Shown: positions 46,123-60,424 of the stretch, piece after piece
Numbering within the stretch: position 1 is the stretch's first letter
How the letters are laid out: each line of letters starts with the position of its first letter
NCBI RefSeq assembly: GCF_014199215.1
Contig: NZ_JACIJC010000002.1
Location: 434,001 to 498,000 of the forward strand
Direction: 5' to 3'
DNA from: Sphingobium boeckii
GTDB lineage: Bacteria > Pseudomonadota > Alphaproteobacteria > Sphingomonadales > Sphingomonadaceae
Length of the DNA stretch: 64,000 bases
Notes under the pieces: model-generated
Seen by the model: the letters and a program-made list of their open reading frames with translations, nothing else
The model's database searches: none
Told to the model about the DNA's origin: nothing
Program-made: the position numbers and the translations under genes

Positions 46123-46776
46123 TCAGCCGATCTTCTGTCCGGTCTTCGCCCAATCCGCCATGAACCCTTCGATCCCCTTGTCGGTGAGCGGGTGATTGAA
46201 CAGCATCTTGATCACCGATGGCGGCGCGGTCATCACGTCCGCGCCGATCTTCGCGCTTTCCAGCACATGGATGGGATTGCGCACACTGGCGACAAGGATT
46301 TCGGTGCCGAAATCATAATTATCGTAGATCAGCCGGATATCGGCGATCAATTCCATGCCGGGATAACCAATATCGTCATGCCGACCGACGAACGGTGAAA
46401 TGAAGCTCGCGCCCGCCTTCGCCGCGAGCAGCGCCTGATTGGCCGAGAAGCACAATGTGACGTTCACCAGCGTGCCCTCGCTCGAAAGCGCCTTGCAAGT
46501 CTTCAGGCCATCGAGCGTCAACGGCACCTTGATGCAGACGTTATCTGCCACCTTGCGCAGGATTTCGGCTTCCTTCATCATCGTGGCGTGATCGAGCGCG
46601 ACGACTTCGGCGGAGACCGGCCCGTCCACGATGCCGCAGATTTCAGTGACAACCTCCACGAAATCGCGGCCCGCCTTATGGATCAGCGACGGATTGGTGG
46701 TGACCCCGTCCAGCAGGCCGGTGGCGGCCAGTTCCGCAATGTCCTTGGTATCTGCGGTGTCGACGAAAAATTTCAT
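46123..46776 (-). CDS. Transaldolase / fructose-6-phosphate aldolase-like
   Basis: A 217-residue class I aldolase of the small transaldolase (Fsa/TalC) family: [26 protein letters not shown] and the Schiff-base Lys83 in VCIKVPLT. It transfers three-carbon units in the pentose phosphate pathway, or cleaves fructose 6-phosphate. The two activities cannot be separated by sequence alone, but the [13 protein letters not shown] form fits transaldolase. Confidence 0.93.
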   Translation of the reverse strand: MKFFVDTADTKDIAELAATGLLDGVTTNPSLIHKAGRDFVEVVTEICGIVDGPVSAEVVALDHATMMKEAEILRKVADNVCIKVPLTLDGLKTCKALSSEGTLVNVTLCFSANQALLAAKAGASFISPFVGRHDDIGYPGMELIADIRLIYDNYDFGTEILVASVRNPIHVLESAKIGADVMTAPPSVIKMLFNHPLTDKGIEGFMADWAKTGQKIG

Positions 46777-47205
46777 GGGATAGCCTCGCGGGTGATTCGG
46801 TTGGACGCTCTATAGGCGTTGCGACGCTGGCACTCATACAGAATTGATCGCTTGCGCCACCCCCGCACGCGCGCCGCGCACACTGTCCGTCGAGCCGCTT
46901 GCGGACTACAGTAGTTCAATCATATCATCTTGAAAACAGATACTAAAAAGAAAGGAAATTGAACATCTTCTGCATTCACAGGTCGTCAATGACAGATATT
47001 TCAGATCATCGCCGGCATATGATATTCACATCAAAGTCGATTTATTCGAAATTAAATTTCTTAATTCACGTCACAATTGAAATTGAAATAAAATATCGCA
47101 AAAATTGGAACAAAAAGATCATCTCCTTCGTCCCTTGAAGACACCGACCAGAAACTTGATCTCTCGATGCACACAGGATCGGTGCCGTACCAAGGACGGG
47201 ATTGC
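46777..47205. other. AT-rich intergenic region
   Basis: About 430 bases without a credible gene, much richer in A and T than the surroundings, especially 46900-47130. It probably holds promoters for the divergent aldolase and MarR-like genes. Confidence 0.5.
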
Positions 47206-47694
47206 ATGGATTATAGCCGCAGCGGTTTTCCTTTCAGGGGCAATCGCAACAATCCTTTCTCTCAGGAAGATTGGGTTGCCCATATTCGCAAGCTGACGGA
47301 CGAGGTTCAGGAAGCGCTGCAACATTTGCCGGTTCAGCGCAGCGGAACCGCATCTACGGTCCAGTCAGACCTCCCCCTGCAATGTGCCAAACGCCTTGAA
47401 CGGGAGCGGCAACAGCGGCTGCAATATTTCCCCGAAAATCTCGTGCGCGATCCGGCCTGGCCGTTGTTACTCGAGCTTTATCGCTGTCGCGCGGAGACAA
47501 TCGAATTGTCGGTGACTGGTCTTTCCCACGCCACAAACATTCCAAGCGCGACCGGCCATCGATGGATCGACGAATTGAAGCGCGCGGGCATGGTGACCTT
47601 GTCGCCCTCCCTCACCGATGCACGCTGCACGATCGTGACGATGACCAATGAGGCTTTCAAGAAGATGGATCATTATTTGCGCGTGATCTGCTGA
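47206..47694 (+). CDS. MarR-like winged-helix protein
   Basis: A 162-residue protein with a low-complexity N-terminus (RSGFPFRGNRNNPFS) and a C-terminal winged-helix region: PAWPLLLELYRCRAETIELSVTGLSHATNIPSATGHRWIDELKRAGMVTLSPSLTDARC. The pattern of helix, recognition helix and Asp-Ala-Arg wing resembles MarR-type regulators. ATG at 47206 has AAGGA about 9 bases upstream. It is preceded by an AT-rich region, and codon use in its first part is more AT-rich than the neighbours, hinting at acquired DNA. Target unknown. Confidence 0.7.
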   Translation: MDYSRSGFPFRGNRNNPFSQEDWVAHIRKLTDEVQEALQHLPVQRSGTASTVQSDLPLQCAKRLERERQQRLQYFPENLVRDPAWPLLLELYRCRAETIELSVTGLSHATNIPSATGHRWIDELKRAGMVTLSPSLTDARCTIVTMTNEAFKKMDHYLRVIC

Positions 47695-47780
47695 TCGCGG
47701 TGTGTTTAGCATCAACACAAATCTCCTCGTAAAACGGCGAACAGATTCCTTTTCTCGGCAACCGTCCCTAACTAGGCAGC

Positions 47781-49949
47781 ATGACTCGTGCCCGCGTCCT
47801 GTTGCTCAATGCCGCGCTCGGCCCGCTGGATTACCGCGTGCCGCATGGCATGACGGTCCAGCCGGGTTCGATCGTGCTCGCGCCGCTCGGCCCCCGCCAA
47901 TTGACCGGGGTGGTGTGGGAAGAGGATCGGATGCCCTCCGCCGGAGAGGTGGGTGATAATCGCCTGCGCCCCTTGCTTTCCACCTATGATCTTCCGCCGC
48001 TCAAGGACTCCCTGCGTCGCCTGATCGAATGGACCGCTGATTATTATCTCGCGCCGCCTGCTGCGGTGCTGCGCATGGCGCTGGCGTCGGCCTCTGCATT
48101 GGAAGGCGCGCGCACGATCACCGAATATCGGCTCACCGGCTTTATTCCCGAGCGCATGACCGCGCAACGCGAACAGGCGCTCAAACGGCTGGCGGAACGC
48201 CAGGGTCTGATCCGCGAACTCGCCATCGCCGCCAATGTGTCGGATGGCGTGATCCGCGGCCTGGTGAAGGCGGGCGCGATCGAGCCGGTGGAAGTCGATA
48301 TCGATATGCCCTTCAACCCGCCTGATCCTGATCATCATCAGCCCGATCTCTCGGCCGTGCAGACCGCCGCCGCCGACGCCATGGTGGAAGCGGTTCAATC
48401 CGCCGCATTCAAACCCTTCCTGCTCGATGGCGTCACCGGATCGGGCAAGACCGAGGTTTATTTCGAGGCGGTCGCCGCGGCGATTCGTGCTGGAAAGCAG
48501 ACGCTGATTCTTCTTCCGGAAATCGCGCTGACCGAGCCTTTCCTGAAGCGCTTCACCGCGCGTTTCGGTCATAGCCCCGTCGCCTGGCATTCGGATCTGC
48601 GCCAGTCGCAGCGTCGCCGGGCCTGGCGTGCGATCGCCAGCGGCGAGGCGCTGGTGACGGTCGGCGCACGGTCCGCCCTGTTTCTGCCTTATGCCAATCT
48701 GGGGCTGATCGTGGTCGACGAGGCGCACGAAACCAGCTTCAAGCAGGAGGAAGGCGTGCATTATCATGCGCGCGACGTGGCGGTCATGCGCGGCAATTTC
48801 GAGGGTTGCCCGGTCGTGCTGGCATCAGCAACACCAGCGATCGAGACGCGCCAGCAGGTGGAGCTGGGCCGTTATACCGAACTCCGCCTGCCCGCGCGCT
48901 TTGGCAACGCGACCATGCCGGATATCCAGGCGATCGACCTGATCGCCGAGCCACCCGAGCGCGGCACCTGGATCGCGCCCCGCCTGGTCACGGCGACGGC
49001 CGAGACGCTGGAGCGCGGCGAGCAGGTATTGCTGTTCCTCAACCGCCGCGGTTATGCGCCGCTGACGCTGTGCCGCCATTGCGGACACCGCTTCCAATGC
49101 CCCAATTGCACCGCGTGGATGGTGGAACACCGGCTGATCCGCCGCCTCGCCTGCCATCATTGCGGCCATACCATGCCGCCCCCCCATGCCTGCCCCGAAT
49201 GCAAGGAGGAGGATAGTCTGGTGGCCTGCGGCCCCGGCGTCGAGCGCATTGCGGATGAGGTGAAAGCGCTTTTTCCGCAAGCGCGCACCGCGATCATCAC
49301 GTCAGACACGATCGGGTCTCCCGCCAAGGCCGCCGAATTCGTCAACCGGATGGAGGCCGGCGACATCGATATCGTGATCGGCACACAGCTCGTCACCAAG
49401 GGCTATCATTTTCCCAATCTCACGCTGGTGGGTGTGATCGATGCCGATCTCGGGCTTGAGGGCGGCGATCTGCGCGCGTCGGAACGCACGTTTCAGCAGA
49501 TCATGCAGGTGTCGGGCCGCGCGGGTCGCGGGGAAAAGCCCGGCCATGTGCTAATCCAGACGCACAGCCCTACCGCGCCCGTGATCGAAGCGCTGATTTC
49601 GGGCGATGCCGAGAGCTTCTATGCCGCCGAAACCGAAGCCCGTCGCGACGCCGGCGCGCCGCCCTTTGGCCGTTATGCGGGGATCATCGTTTCATCCGAG
49701 GATCAGAAGCTCGCGCTGGAAACGGCCACGCTGATCGGACGCACCGCGCCCAAGGTAGAGGGAATGCAGGTCTATGGCCCCGCACCTGCGCCACTCGCGA
49801 TGCTGCGCGGGCGTCACCGTTTCCGTCTGCTCGTCCACGCTCGCCGCGCGCTGGACGTGCAGGATGTGATCCGCGATTGGCTGGGGGCGCTGGAATGGGG
49901 CACAAAGGTCCGCGTCGCTGTGGATGTGGACCCTTACAGCTTTCTATAG
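47781..49949 (+). CDS. priA: Primosomal protein N', PriA helicase
   Basis: A 722-residue replication-restart helicase. Helicase motifs: Walker A GVTGSGKTEVYFE (about 217-229) and DEAH-type VVDEAHE; the eight zinc cysteines appear as CRHCGHRFQCPNC and CHHCGHTMPPPHACPEC. PriA reloads the replisome at stalled forks. The N-terminal DNA-binding part and C-terminal domain are complete. It is a single gene followed by a metallopeptidase-like gene about 110 bases on. Confidence 0.96.
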   Translation: MTRARVLLLNAALGPLDYRVPHGMTVQPGSIVLAPLGPRQLTGVVWEEDRMPSAGEVGDNRLRPLLSTYDLPPLKDSLRRLIEWTADYYLAPPAAVLRMALASASALEGARTITEYRLTGFIPERMTAQREQALKRLAERQGLIRELAIAANVSDGVIRGLVKAGAIEPVEVDIDMPFNPPDPDHHQPDLSAVQTAAADAMVEAVQSAAFKPFLLDGVTGSGKTEVYFEAVAAAIRAGKQTLILLPEIALTEPFLKRFTARFGHSPVAWHSDLRQSQRRRAWRAIASGEALVTVGARSALFLPYANLGLIVVDEAHETSFKQEEGVHYHARDVAVMRGNFEGCPVVLASATPAIETRQQVELGRYTELRLPARFGNATMPDIQAIDLIAEPPERGTWIAPRLVTATAETLERGEQVLLFLNRRGYAPLTLCRHCGHRFQCPNCTAWMVEHRLIRRLACHHCGHTMPPPHACPECKEEDSLVACGPGVERIADEVKALFPQARTAIITSDTIGSPAKAAEFVNRMEAGDIDIVIGTQLVTKGYHFPNLTLVGVIDADLGLEGGDLRASERTFQQIMQVSGRAGRGEKPGHVLIQTHSPTAPVIEALISGDAESFYAAETEARRDAGAPPFGRYAGIIVSSEDQKLALETATLIGRTAPKVEGMQVYGPAPAPLAMLRGRHRFRLLVHARRALDVQDVIRDWLGALEWGTKVRVAVDVDPYSFL

Positions 49950-50058
49950 TCAAGACACATAATCGTAACAGTATCCGATCCTCTTCGCGGGAAAAGACTG
50001 CCTTGCATCATGCCCGATAGTCGCGCTAGCATTGTCCGGGCTGGGGGGGCTTTGCGAT

Positions 50059-51315
50059 ATGTTCTTTCGTTTCATTATATGTCTTGCCGTTTGGATCATC
50101 ATGCCTGGCATGGCCCATGCGGGGTGGAAGCGCGCGACTTCGGACAATTTCCTGGTCTATTCCAACGGCAGTGAAGAGGGACTCCGCAAATTCGCAGCCA
50201 AGGTGGAAGCCTTCGATTCCCTGCTCAGACTGGTCACCCGGCTGGAAGCACCCCCCGCACCCAAGCGACTGGAGATATATCTGCTGCGTGACCAGGCATC
50301 GATCCACAGGATCCTGGGCCGCGCCGGGCGGAACGTATCGGGCATTTATCTCCCCAACATGTCCGGCGCGCTCGCGCTTGTTCCGCGGAGCGAAGGCAGC
50401 GACAAATATGATCTTGATGGCGAAACCGTGCTGTTTCACGAATATGCTCATCATTTCATGATGCAATATTTCGCAAACGCCTATCCGCCCTGGTATGTCG
50501 AAGGTTTTGCTGAATATTATTCGACAGCGGAGGTGGATAGCGACAAGGGGACAGCCTCCATCGGCAAACCCGCTTACCACCGCGCTTATGGGCTGAACCT
50601 TTCGGCACCATTTCCGATCAAGCGGCTTCTCTCCGACGATCCCAATCCCCGAAATGGTCAGGAGGGCGATGCCTATTATGGCCGTGCCTGGCTGTTGACG
50701 CACATGCTGAGCTTTTCGCCGCCCCGCAAAGGCCAGCTCACGAAATATATCGACGCTTATGCCAATGGCGTCCCCGCGGAAAAAGCCGCCACGGATGCGT
50801 TCGGGCCGATATCCGGGCTGGAGGAGGATCTGAAACGCTATCTCGTCGCGCGCAAGATGGCCTATCGCCAGTTATCGGGCCTCAGCATCAAGGGCGCGTC
50901 GATCATGATCCAAGCCGTCAGTCCTGCAGAAGACGCGCTGATCCCGGAACGGCTCAACCTGATGACCGGCATTGAAGAGAAAGAAGCAGACGGCTTTATC
51001 AGCAAGGTGCGTAGGGAAGCCGCGCTTTACCCAGACAGCCCCTATGCCTGGGATTTGCTGGCCGAGACCGAGAAGCTGACGGACAATGAAAAGGGCGTGG
51101 CCGCGGCCGATGAACGGTTGCTCCAGATCAAGCCCGATCACATTCCCGCGCTGCTGCGCAAGGCCGCGGCCTTGGCGGACGCTTCAGGCGAAGCGGAGGA
51201 TGAGCAGGCACATTGGAAAGCGGTCCGAGCGCTGATCGTGAAGGCAAATCGCGCCGATAACGACAATACGGTCGCACTGTTCCGTTATTATCAATCCTAT
51301 CGCGATCAGGGATAG
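50059..51315 (+). CDS. Exported metallopeptidase-like protein, probably frameshifted at its 3' end
   Basis: A 418-residue product with a signal peptide (MFFRFIICLAVWIIM... ending near AHAG). It has a zinc-metallopeptidase-like HEYAHHFM motif (HExxH form) and YVEGFAEYYSTAE, resembling the DUF1570/peptidase MA-like group with a TPR-rich C-terminus. The frame stops at TAG (51313-51315) in the sequence CAGGGATAG. Shifting by one base at the GGG (51309-51311) continues directly into another 88 codons of similar helical repeat sequence. It is therefore either a real one-base deletion, a sequencing error in a G-run or a programmed shift. Confidence 0.75.
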   Translation: MFFRFIICLAVWIIMPGMAHAGWKRATSDNFLVYSNGSEEGLRKFAAKVEAFDSLLRLVTRLEAPPAPKRLEIYLLRDQASIHRILGRAGRNVSGIYLPNMSGALALVPRSEGSDKYDLDGETVLFHEYAHHFMMQYFANAYPPWYVEGFAEYYSTAEVDSDKGTASIGKPAYHRAYGLNLSAPFPIKRLLSDDPNPRNGQEGDAYYGRAWLLTHMLSFSPPRKGQLTKYIDAYANGVPAEKAATDAFGPISGLEEDLKRYLVARKMAYRQLSGLSIKGASIMIQAVSPAEDALIPERLNLMTGIEEKEADGFISKVRREAALYPDSPYAWDLLAETEKLTDNEKGVAAADERLLQIKPDHIPALLRKAAALADASGEAEDEQAHWKAVRALIVKANRADNDNTVALFRYYQSYRDQG

Positions 51316-51575
51316 ACCCGCCCGAGGTCGCCGTTGACGGGCTGTTCCGCGCCTATGAGCTCGCTCCGCAATCCGATGACATCCGCATGGCTTTCGCGCA
51401 GCATTTGATGATGGAGAAAAAGTTCAAGAATGCGCGCAATGTGCTGCTGCCGATCGCCTATGCGCCTCATGCCGGCGGAGGCCGTGACGCTGCCCGCGAA
51501 ATGATTGCGACCATCGACGGCAAACCGGCTCCGGCGTCAAAGGCAGAAACGACCGAAGCGCCATCGGGCGAATGA
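51309..51575 (+). pseudogene. Out-of-frame 3' continuation of the metallopeptidase-like gene
   Basis: From GGG at 51309 the alternate frame reads GIDPPEVAVDGLFRAYELAP and then QSDDIRMAFAQHLMMEKKFK, continuing the TPR-like pattern of the preceding gene, and ends at 51575. It lacks its own start and ribosome binding site, so it is the lost C-terminus of the preceding gene rather than a separate gene. Confidence 0.7.
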
Positions 51576-51600
51576 TCCAGCCTGAATCGCCGGTTCGCCG

Positions 51601-52638
51601 TCACTTCACCCCTTCGCGTTTCCGCAATGCCAGCTTGCGATCGATCCCATAAGCATAGCCGCCCATCGTGCCATCGGCGCGCTGGGCGCGGTGGCAGGGA
51701 ATGGCGATCGCGATATGATTGGCGCCGCAGGCCGTGCCCGCCGCGCGAACCGCCCTGGGATTGCCGGCAATGGCGGCCAGTTCGCCATAGGTCCGCGTCT
51801 CCCCGATCGGGATGGCCCGGAGCGCTTGCCATACGGCCTCCTGAAACGCCGTGCCCTGCACGTCCATCGGCAGATCATGATGCCGCTCGGGATGTTCCAC
51901 ATCGGCCACCACACGCGCGGCGAGCGTTTCCAGCGCCTGGCCGCCGGCCTGGATATCCGCCGCAGGAAAGCGTTCGCGCAAAGCCTCTTCTCCCTCATCG
52001 AACGACACGCGGCACAATCCCTTGTCCGTCGCGGCGATCAGCAGCGGTCCCAGGCTGGTGGGGGCGATGGTCCAGCGGATCGTGACCCCCGCCCCGCCGC
52101 GCTTCCATGCGCTGGGCGTCATGCCCAGGCGCTGCCTGGCATCCTCATAGAAGCGGCTTGGCGCGGCATACCCCGCATCATAAATGGCGTCGGTCACTTT
52201 GCGCTCCTTGGTCAAAGCCTTGGCTGCCCTGTTCACACGTAATCCGCGCGCATAGGCCGCGGGTGTCACGCCCGTGGCGCGTTTGAACAGGCGATGGAAA
52301 TGATGCGGCGCATAGCCCACCCATGCGGCCAGTTCGTCGAGCGACAGGCTGTCTTCGGCGTTATCAATCAAAGCGATGGCCCGCGCCACCGCGACCCGGT
52401 CCCGCCCCACTTCATCTGGCTTGCAGCGCAGGCAGGCGCGATAGCCCGCCGCCAGTGCCGCCGCGCCATCGGCGAAAAATTCCACATTCTCGCGCCGAGG
52501 ATGCCGCGCCGGGCAACTCGGCTTGCAATAGATGCCCGTGGTTTTGACGGCGCCGACGAATTGACCGTCGAAGCTGCGGTCGCGCCGTTCGAACGCTGTC
52601 CAGGCGATGGCGGGATCGAGATGCAGGTTCATACTCAT
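51601..52638 (-). CDS. ada: Bifunctional DNA repair methyltransferase / transcriptional activator Ada
   Basis: A 345-residue Ada-type protein. The N-terminal zinc domain holds Cys38, Cys42, Cys69 and Cys72 and takes methyl groups from phosphotriesters. An AraC-type helix-turn-helix follows (about 95-180: LDELAAWVGYAPHHFHRLFKRATG). The C-terminal O6-methylguanine-DNA methyltransferase domain has the active-site Cys315 in PCHR. It repairs alkylated DNA and, once methylated, activates its own operon. The residues after PCHR are AQ rather than the common VV/VI, a minor variation. Confidence 0.95.
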   Translation of the reverse strand: MSMNLHLDPAIAWTAFERRDRSFDGQFVGAVKTTGIYCKPSCPARHPRRENVEFFADGAAALAAGYRACLRCKPDEVGRDRVAVARAIALIDNAEDSLSLDELAAWVGYAPHHFHRLFKRATGVTPAAYARGLRVNRAAKALTKERKVTDAIYDAGYAAPSRFYEDARQRLGMTPSAWKRGGAGVTIRWTIAPTSLGPLLIAATDKGLCRVSFDEGEEALRERFPAADIQAGGQALETLAARVVADVEHPERHHDLPMDVQGTAFQEAVWQALRAIPIGETRTYGELAAIAGNPRAVRAAGTACGANHIAIAIPCHRAQRADGTMGGYAYGIDRKLALRKREGVK

Positions 52639-52737
52639 GAAGCACGATGTAGCGGCTCATGCGCCGCCACACATCCCAGCGCTTGCTTTCAAAGCACGAC
52701 CCCCATGCGTTCGGAAAAGAAGTCGGTTCAATCAGCC

Positions 52738-54495
52738 TCAGACGGCCTTTACCCGCTCCACCATCCGCGCGATCTCGTTGCGCAGGAATTCGGTCTGGCT
52801 CGCCACTGAGTCGGCCGCGCTGCTCAATCCTCCCGCCATCCGCCGAGCGGCTTCCGCGCGCTGCTTCAGCCCGGTCATGCTTTGCGCCGTATCGCGGCTT
52901 CCCGTGTCGACGAAGCCGATCGATTCGGCGATATCCTGGCTGGCGCGGCTTTGCGTTTCAACCGCCTGAGCGATGAGACTGGCCGATTCGTCCAGTCCGG
53001 CGATCAGCCCGTCAATCGTTTCGAAGCTGCCGACGGCCTCTCGCGCCGTCCGGTCGATGCTGTGAAGCCGATCTCCGATCGTGGCGGCGGCCGCCTGGGT
53101 CTGGCGGGCGAGCGCCTTCACCTCGTCGGCCACAACGGCGAACCCAGCCCCGGCAAGGCCGGCGCGCGATGCTTCGATCGTGGCGTTGAGCGCAAGCAAA
53201 TTGGTCTGCTTGGCCACACCGCTGATGATATTGAGCACTTGGGAGATTTCGGTGACCAGTTCGGCCAGCTTCATTGCACGATCCCGGCTGCTCGCGGCCT
53301 GGCCACGCGCGGCCTGCGCATTCAGGCGAGCATTCTGGGCGGTATCGCGAACCCGCGCGATAGCGCCGGCGAGCGCCTGACCGCTTTCATAGACCACATT
53401 GACGGTGGTCGCGGTCTGTTCGGCCAGAGAGGCGGCAGACAGAGCCAGATCCTCCGAAACCGTGGCTTCTCCGGACATGGCGGCTGCCGTCACCCGCATA
53501 TCCCCACCCGCCCGAACGAGATTGCCCACGCTTTGCGCGATATCGCTTTCAAATCCGGCGAATACGGTATCAAGCTCTTCGGCGCGGCGCGTGCGCGCGC
53601 TGAGGATTTCGGCGTCTCGCGCGTGGCGCTCGTCTTCGATGCTGCGGCTGTGCAATTCAAGCCGCCGCGCTTCACCCGCACGCTCGCGGGCATAAAGCAG
53701 GGCGCGGGCGATATCGCCGATCTCATCTTCGCGATCGAGACCGGGTATCAGGCCGTCGGCCTCAGCCAGCCCGATCCGCCGGGTGGCCTCGGCAATCTCT
53801 TCCAGCGGACGATCAATATTGAGCCTGGCCGCGCGCACGCCCCAATAGCCGATCGCTATGGCCGCGAGCGTCAGGAACAGCGCAATACCATAGGCGGCCA
53901 CCAGCCCGAGATCGAGCCGCCGCCCCTCTGCGGCTGCATCCGCGCGCAGATCCTCCACCAGCGTGCGGCTTGCATTCGTCAAGGGATCGACCGCCGCGTA
54001 CAGCGCACCGCTCACGAAGAAATCCAGATCATCGGTGTTGCCGGTGCGCAGCAGCGCGATCAATCGTGCGGTGGTCTTGCTCGCATCCGCGCGGGCTTCC
54101 CTAACGTGGGCGGCCGCCGCATCGTGCCTGTGGCCGAGCGTGAGGCCGGCAAACACGCGCCATGCTTCGTCCGCGCGCGCTCTGGCCGCCTCCACCGCGC
54201 CCACGCCGCTCGCCGGAGACATGTTGCCGCTACGCACCTTGTTCGCGATGGCAAGCGCTTCGGCATATCCGCTCGAGACATCCTGAAGATCGCTGATCGG
54301 CTCGATACGATCATGCAGCAAGGTCGTCACTGTATTGCGGGTCACCAAGGTGGTCGTGACGAGCGCGATCGCCAACACAAGCTGCACCGCCAGCAAGGCA
54401 CCGAGAATCAGTTTGAGCTGACCCTTGATCGATCCCGCACCTCCCGAACCCGAAAGAAACAGCGTAGGCAGAAACGGCTTCATGATTCGCGACAT
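52738..54495 (-). CDS. Methyl-accepting chemotaxis protein
   Basis: A 585-residue chemoreceptor-like protein. Two membrane segments (about 30-50 and 205-225) flank a helical periplasmic sensor region of about 150 residues. A HAMP region and the cytoplasmic signalling domain follow, with the hairpin tip [38 protein letters not shown]. No other chemotaxis genes are near, so it is an orphan receptor. It diverges from the atp operon. Confidence 0.92.
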   Translation of the reverse strand: MSRIMKPFLPTLFLSGSGGAGSIKGQLKLILGALLAVQLVLAIALVTTTLVTRNTVTTLLHDRIEPISDLQDVSSGYAEALAIANKVRSGNMSPASGVGAVEAARARADEAWRVFAGLTLGHRHDAAAAHVREARADASKTTARLIALLRTGNTDDLDFFVSGALYAAVDPLTNASRTLVEDLRADAAAEGRRLDLGLVAAYGIALFLTLAAIAIGYWGVRAARLNIDRPLEEIAEATRRIGLAEADGLIPGLDREDEIGDIARALLYARERAGEARRLELHSRSIEDERHARDAEILSARTRRAEELDTVFAGFESDIAQSVGNLVRAGGDMRVTAAAMSGEATVSEDLALSAASLAEQTATTVNVVYESGQALAGAIARVRDTAQNARLNAQAARGQAASSRDRAMKLAELVTEISQVLNIISGVAKQTNLLALNATIEASRAGLAGAGFAVVADEVKALARQTQAAAATIGDRLHSIDRTAREAVGSFETIDGLIAGLDESASLIAQAVETQSRASQDIAESIGFVDTGSRDTAQSMTGLKQRAEAARRMAGGLSSAADSVASQTEFLRNEIARMVERVKAV

Positions 54496-54603
54496 TCCCT
54501 TTTTCGAGGATTGGCGCGGCTTTCGCAGGCAAAGCTGAAATCAGGGTTAATAAATTATTACAGTTCCAAGACAGGAATCCTATGTCCCGTTCGTCTTGCA
54601 TCC

Positions 54604-54664
54604 CCGCAAAAGCGATGCTAGCAGCCCGGCGACCCATCTGGGGGCGCTTTTGCGGCCCCCTTTT
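54604..54664 (+). promoter_or_regulatory. Possible attenuator in the atp operon leader
   Basis: A terminator-like hairpin GGGGGC/GCCCCC (54640-54645 with 54655-54660) followed by TTTT lies 43 bases before atpH, with no upstream plus-strand gene. The 11 bases 54604-54614 (CCGCAAAAGCG) are perfectly complementary to 54645-54655, that is, to the loop and stem edges of that hairpin. The two pairings cannot form together, as in a transcription attenuator. Confidence 0.45.
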
Positions 54665-54707
54665 CGCATGGGGCCAATTCCGTTTGTCTAAAAGGACATA
54701 AGAGCGC

Positions 54708-56794
<2,087 letters not shown>

Positions 56795-56808
56795 TCGGAT
56801 AGGATTCA

Positions 56809-59324
<2,516 letters not shown>

Positions 59325-59333
59325 TCCAATATT

Positions 59334-59424
59334 CCCCTCCCGCTTGCGGGAGGGGCCAGGGGTGGGCCTCTGCCGCGCAGAACCACCCTTTCCCACCCCC
59401 AACCCCTCCCGCAAGCGGGAAGGG
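59334..59424. repeat. REP-like palindromic element between atpD and atpC
   Basis: Two inverted-repeat hairpins with CCCCTCCCGC arms (59334-59355 and 59403-59424) separated by about 47 bases. They fill the atpD-atpC gap and share the core with the element after serS. The 3' arm lies close to the atpC ribosome binding site. Confidence 0.75.
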
Positions 59425-59438
59425 AGCGAGACTGAACA

Positions 59439-59696
59439 ATGGCTCTGCATTTCGAACTCGTCACCCCGGAACGCCTCGTCCGTTCGGAAGAGGTCCATAT
59501 GGTCGTCGTCCCCGGCACCGAGGGTGAATTCGGCGTGCTGCAGGGCCATGCGCCCTTTATGTCCACCGTCCGCGACGGCGATCTGGCGATCTACAAGACC
59601 GAGAATGGCGAACCGGTAAAGATCCGCATCGAAGGCGGCTTTGCCGAGGTCAATGAAAAGGGTCTCACGGTCCTGGCGGAACGCGCAGAGGGCTGA
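59439..59696 (+). CDS. atpC: ATP synthase F1 subunit epsilon, short form
   Basis: An 85-residue epsilon subunit: [23 protein letters not shown] and GHAPFMSTV. It contains only the N-terminal beta-sandwich; the C-terminal two-helix domain that inhibits rotation in many bacteria is missing, as in other alphaproteobacteria. It ends the operon and is bracketed by two kinds of palindromic repeat. Confidence 0.95.
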   Translation: MALHFELVTPERLVRSEEVHMVVVPGTEGEFGVLQGHAPFMSTVRDGDLAIYKTENGEPVKIRIEGGFAEVNEKGLTVLAERAEG

Positions 59697-59717
59697 TTAG
59701 CCTAGCAATTCGGTTCA

Positions 59718-59777
59718 TCCCGAGCGGAGTCGAGGGACGCACTGTGCAGGTGACACGTCCCTCGACTTCGCTCGGGA
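59718..59777. repeat. Inverted repeat downstream of atpC
   Basis: Two 22-base arms, 59718-59739 and 59756-59777, complementary except for one base, with a 16-base loop. The TCCCGAGC...GTCGAGGGA core is a dispersed repeat known from sphingomonad genomes. It may stabilise the end of the operon transcript or terminate it. Confidence 0.75.
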
Positions 59778-59803
59778 CCAACGGCTATTTGTAAGCAGAC
59801 TGC

Positions 59804-60283
59804 TCACCTCTTCTCATAGGCCCAGCGCATCACCGGCTGATCCTTATCCCCCGATATCTCCGCAACCAACATCAGCCCTTTGCGCATGTAGTTGATCCGC
59901 TTGGGATAATCGTTCGCCGCATTTTCGAATGTCGCGGTCTTTTCGCCCCATGACGTGAGGACGAACACCACCGGTGCCGCGCCATTGGGGCTGGCGAAGA
60001 AATTCAGCGCCCCATCCTCGCCCGCCGCGATCCGCATATATTCGAAGCTCCCGATCTCCCCGCCTGCCCCCGTCCGACTGGTGCCGATCATCATCCCGGC
60101 GCGCGGTGCGCTCCAGATTTCCTCGGTCCAGCGGCCGTCCTTGTCCAGCACCACCCAGTCGCCGCTCATCCAGCCCAGCGTCTCCGCGGTCGCCGCCCCC
60201 TCCATCGCGACCGGAGCGGCTGCGAAATGCGGCTCGGACGCCCCCATCAGCATCAAAAGAAAACCCGCCGCCAAGCGCTTCAT
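59804..60283 (-). CDS. DUF6265 family exported protein
   Basis: A 159-residue protein with a signal peptide (MKRLAAGFLLMLMG) and a small beta-barrel-like domain: LGWMSGDWV, EEIWSAPRAGMMIGTSR, YMRKGLMLVAEISG. This matches the DUF6265 group. Function unknown. GGGAGG precedes the start. Convergent with atpC and divergent from the CpaF gene. Confidence 0.85.
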   Translation of the reverse strand: MKRLAAGFLLMLMGASEPHFAAAPVAMEGAATAETLGWMSGDWVVLDKDGRWTEEIWSAPRAGMMIGTSRTGAGGEIGSFEYMRIAAGEDGALNFFASPNGAAPVVFVLTSWGEKTATFENAANDYPKRINYMRKGLMLVAEISGDKDQPVMRWAYEKR

Positions 60284-60424
60284 TGTTCGCCTCCCCGTCC
60301 GTTATCCCGTGTTGCCCATGGCGGCATTTCACCGCGCCATTAGCTAATTGTCAAAGTTTCCGGATTATTCACCCTATCTTCAAGGCTGCTTTCGACGAGC
60401 GCCGGAAAGGACTGCGGACGGCCA

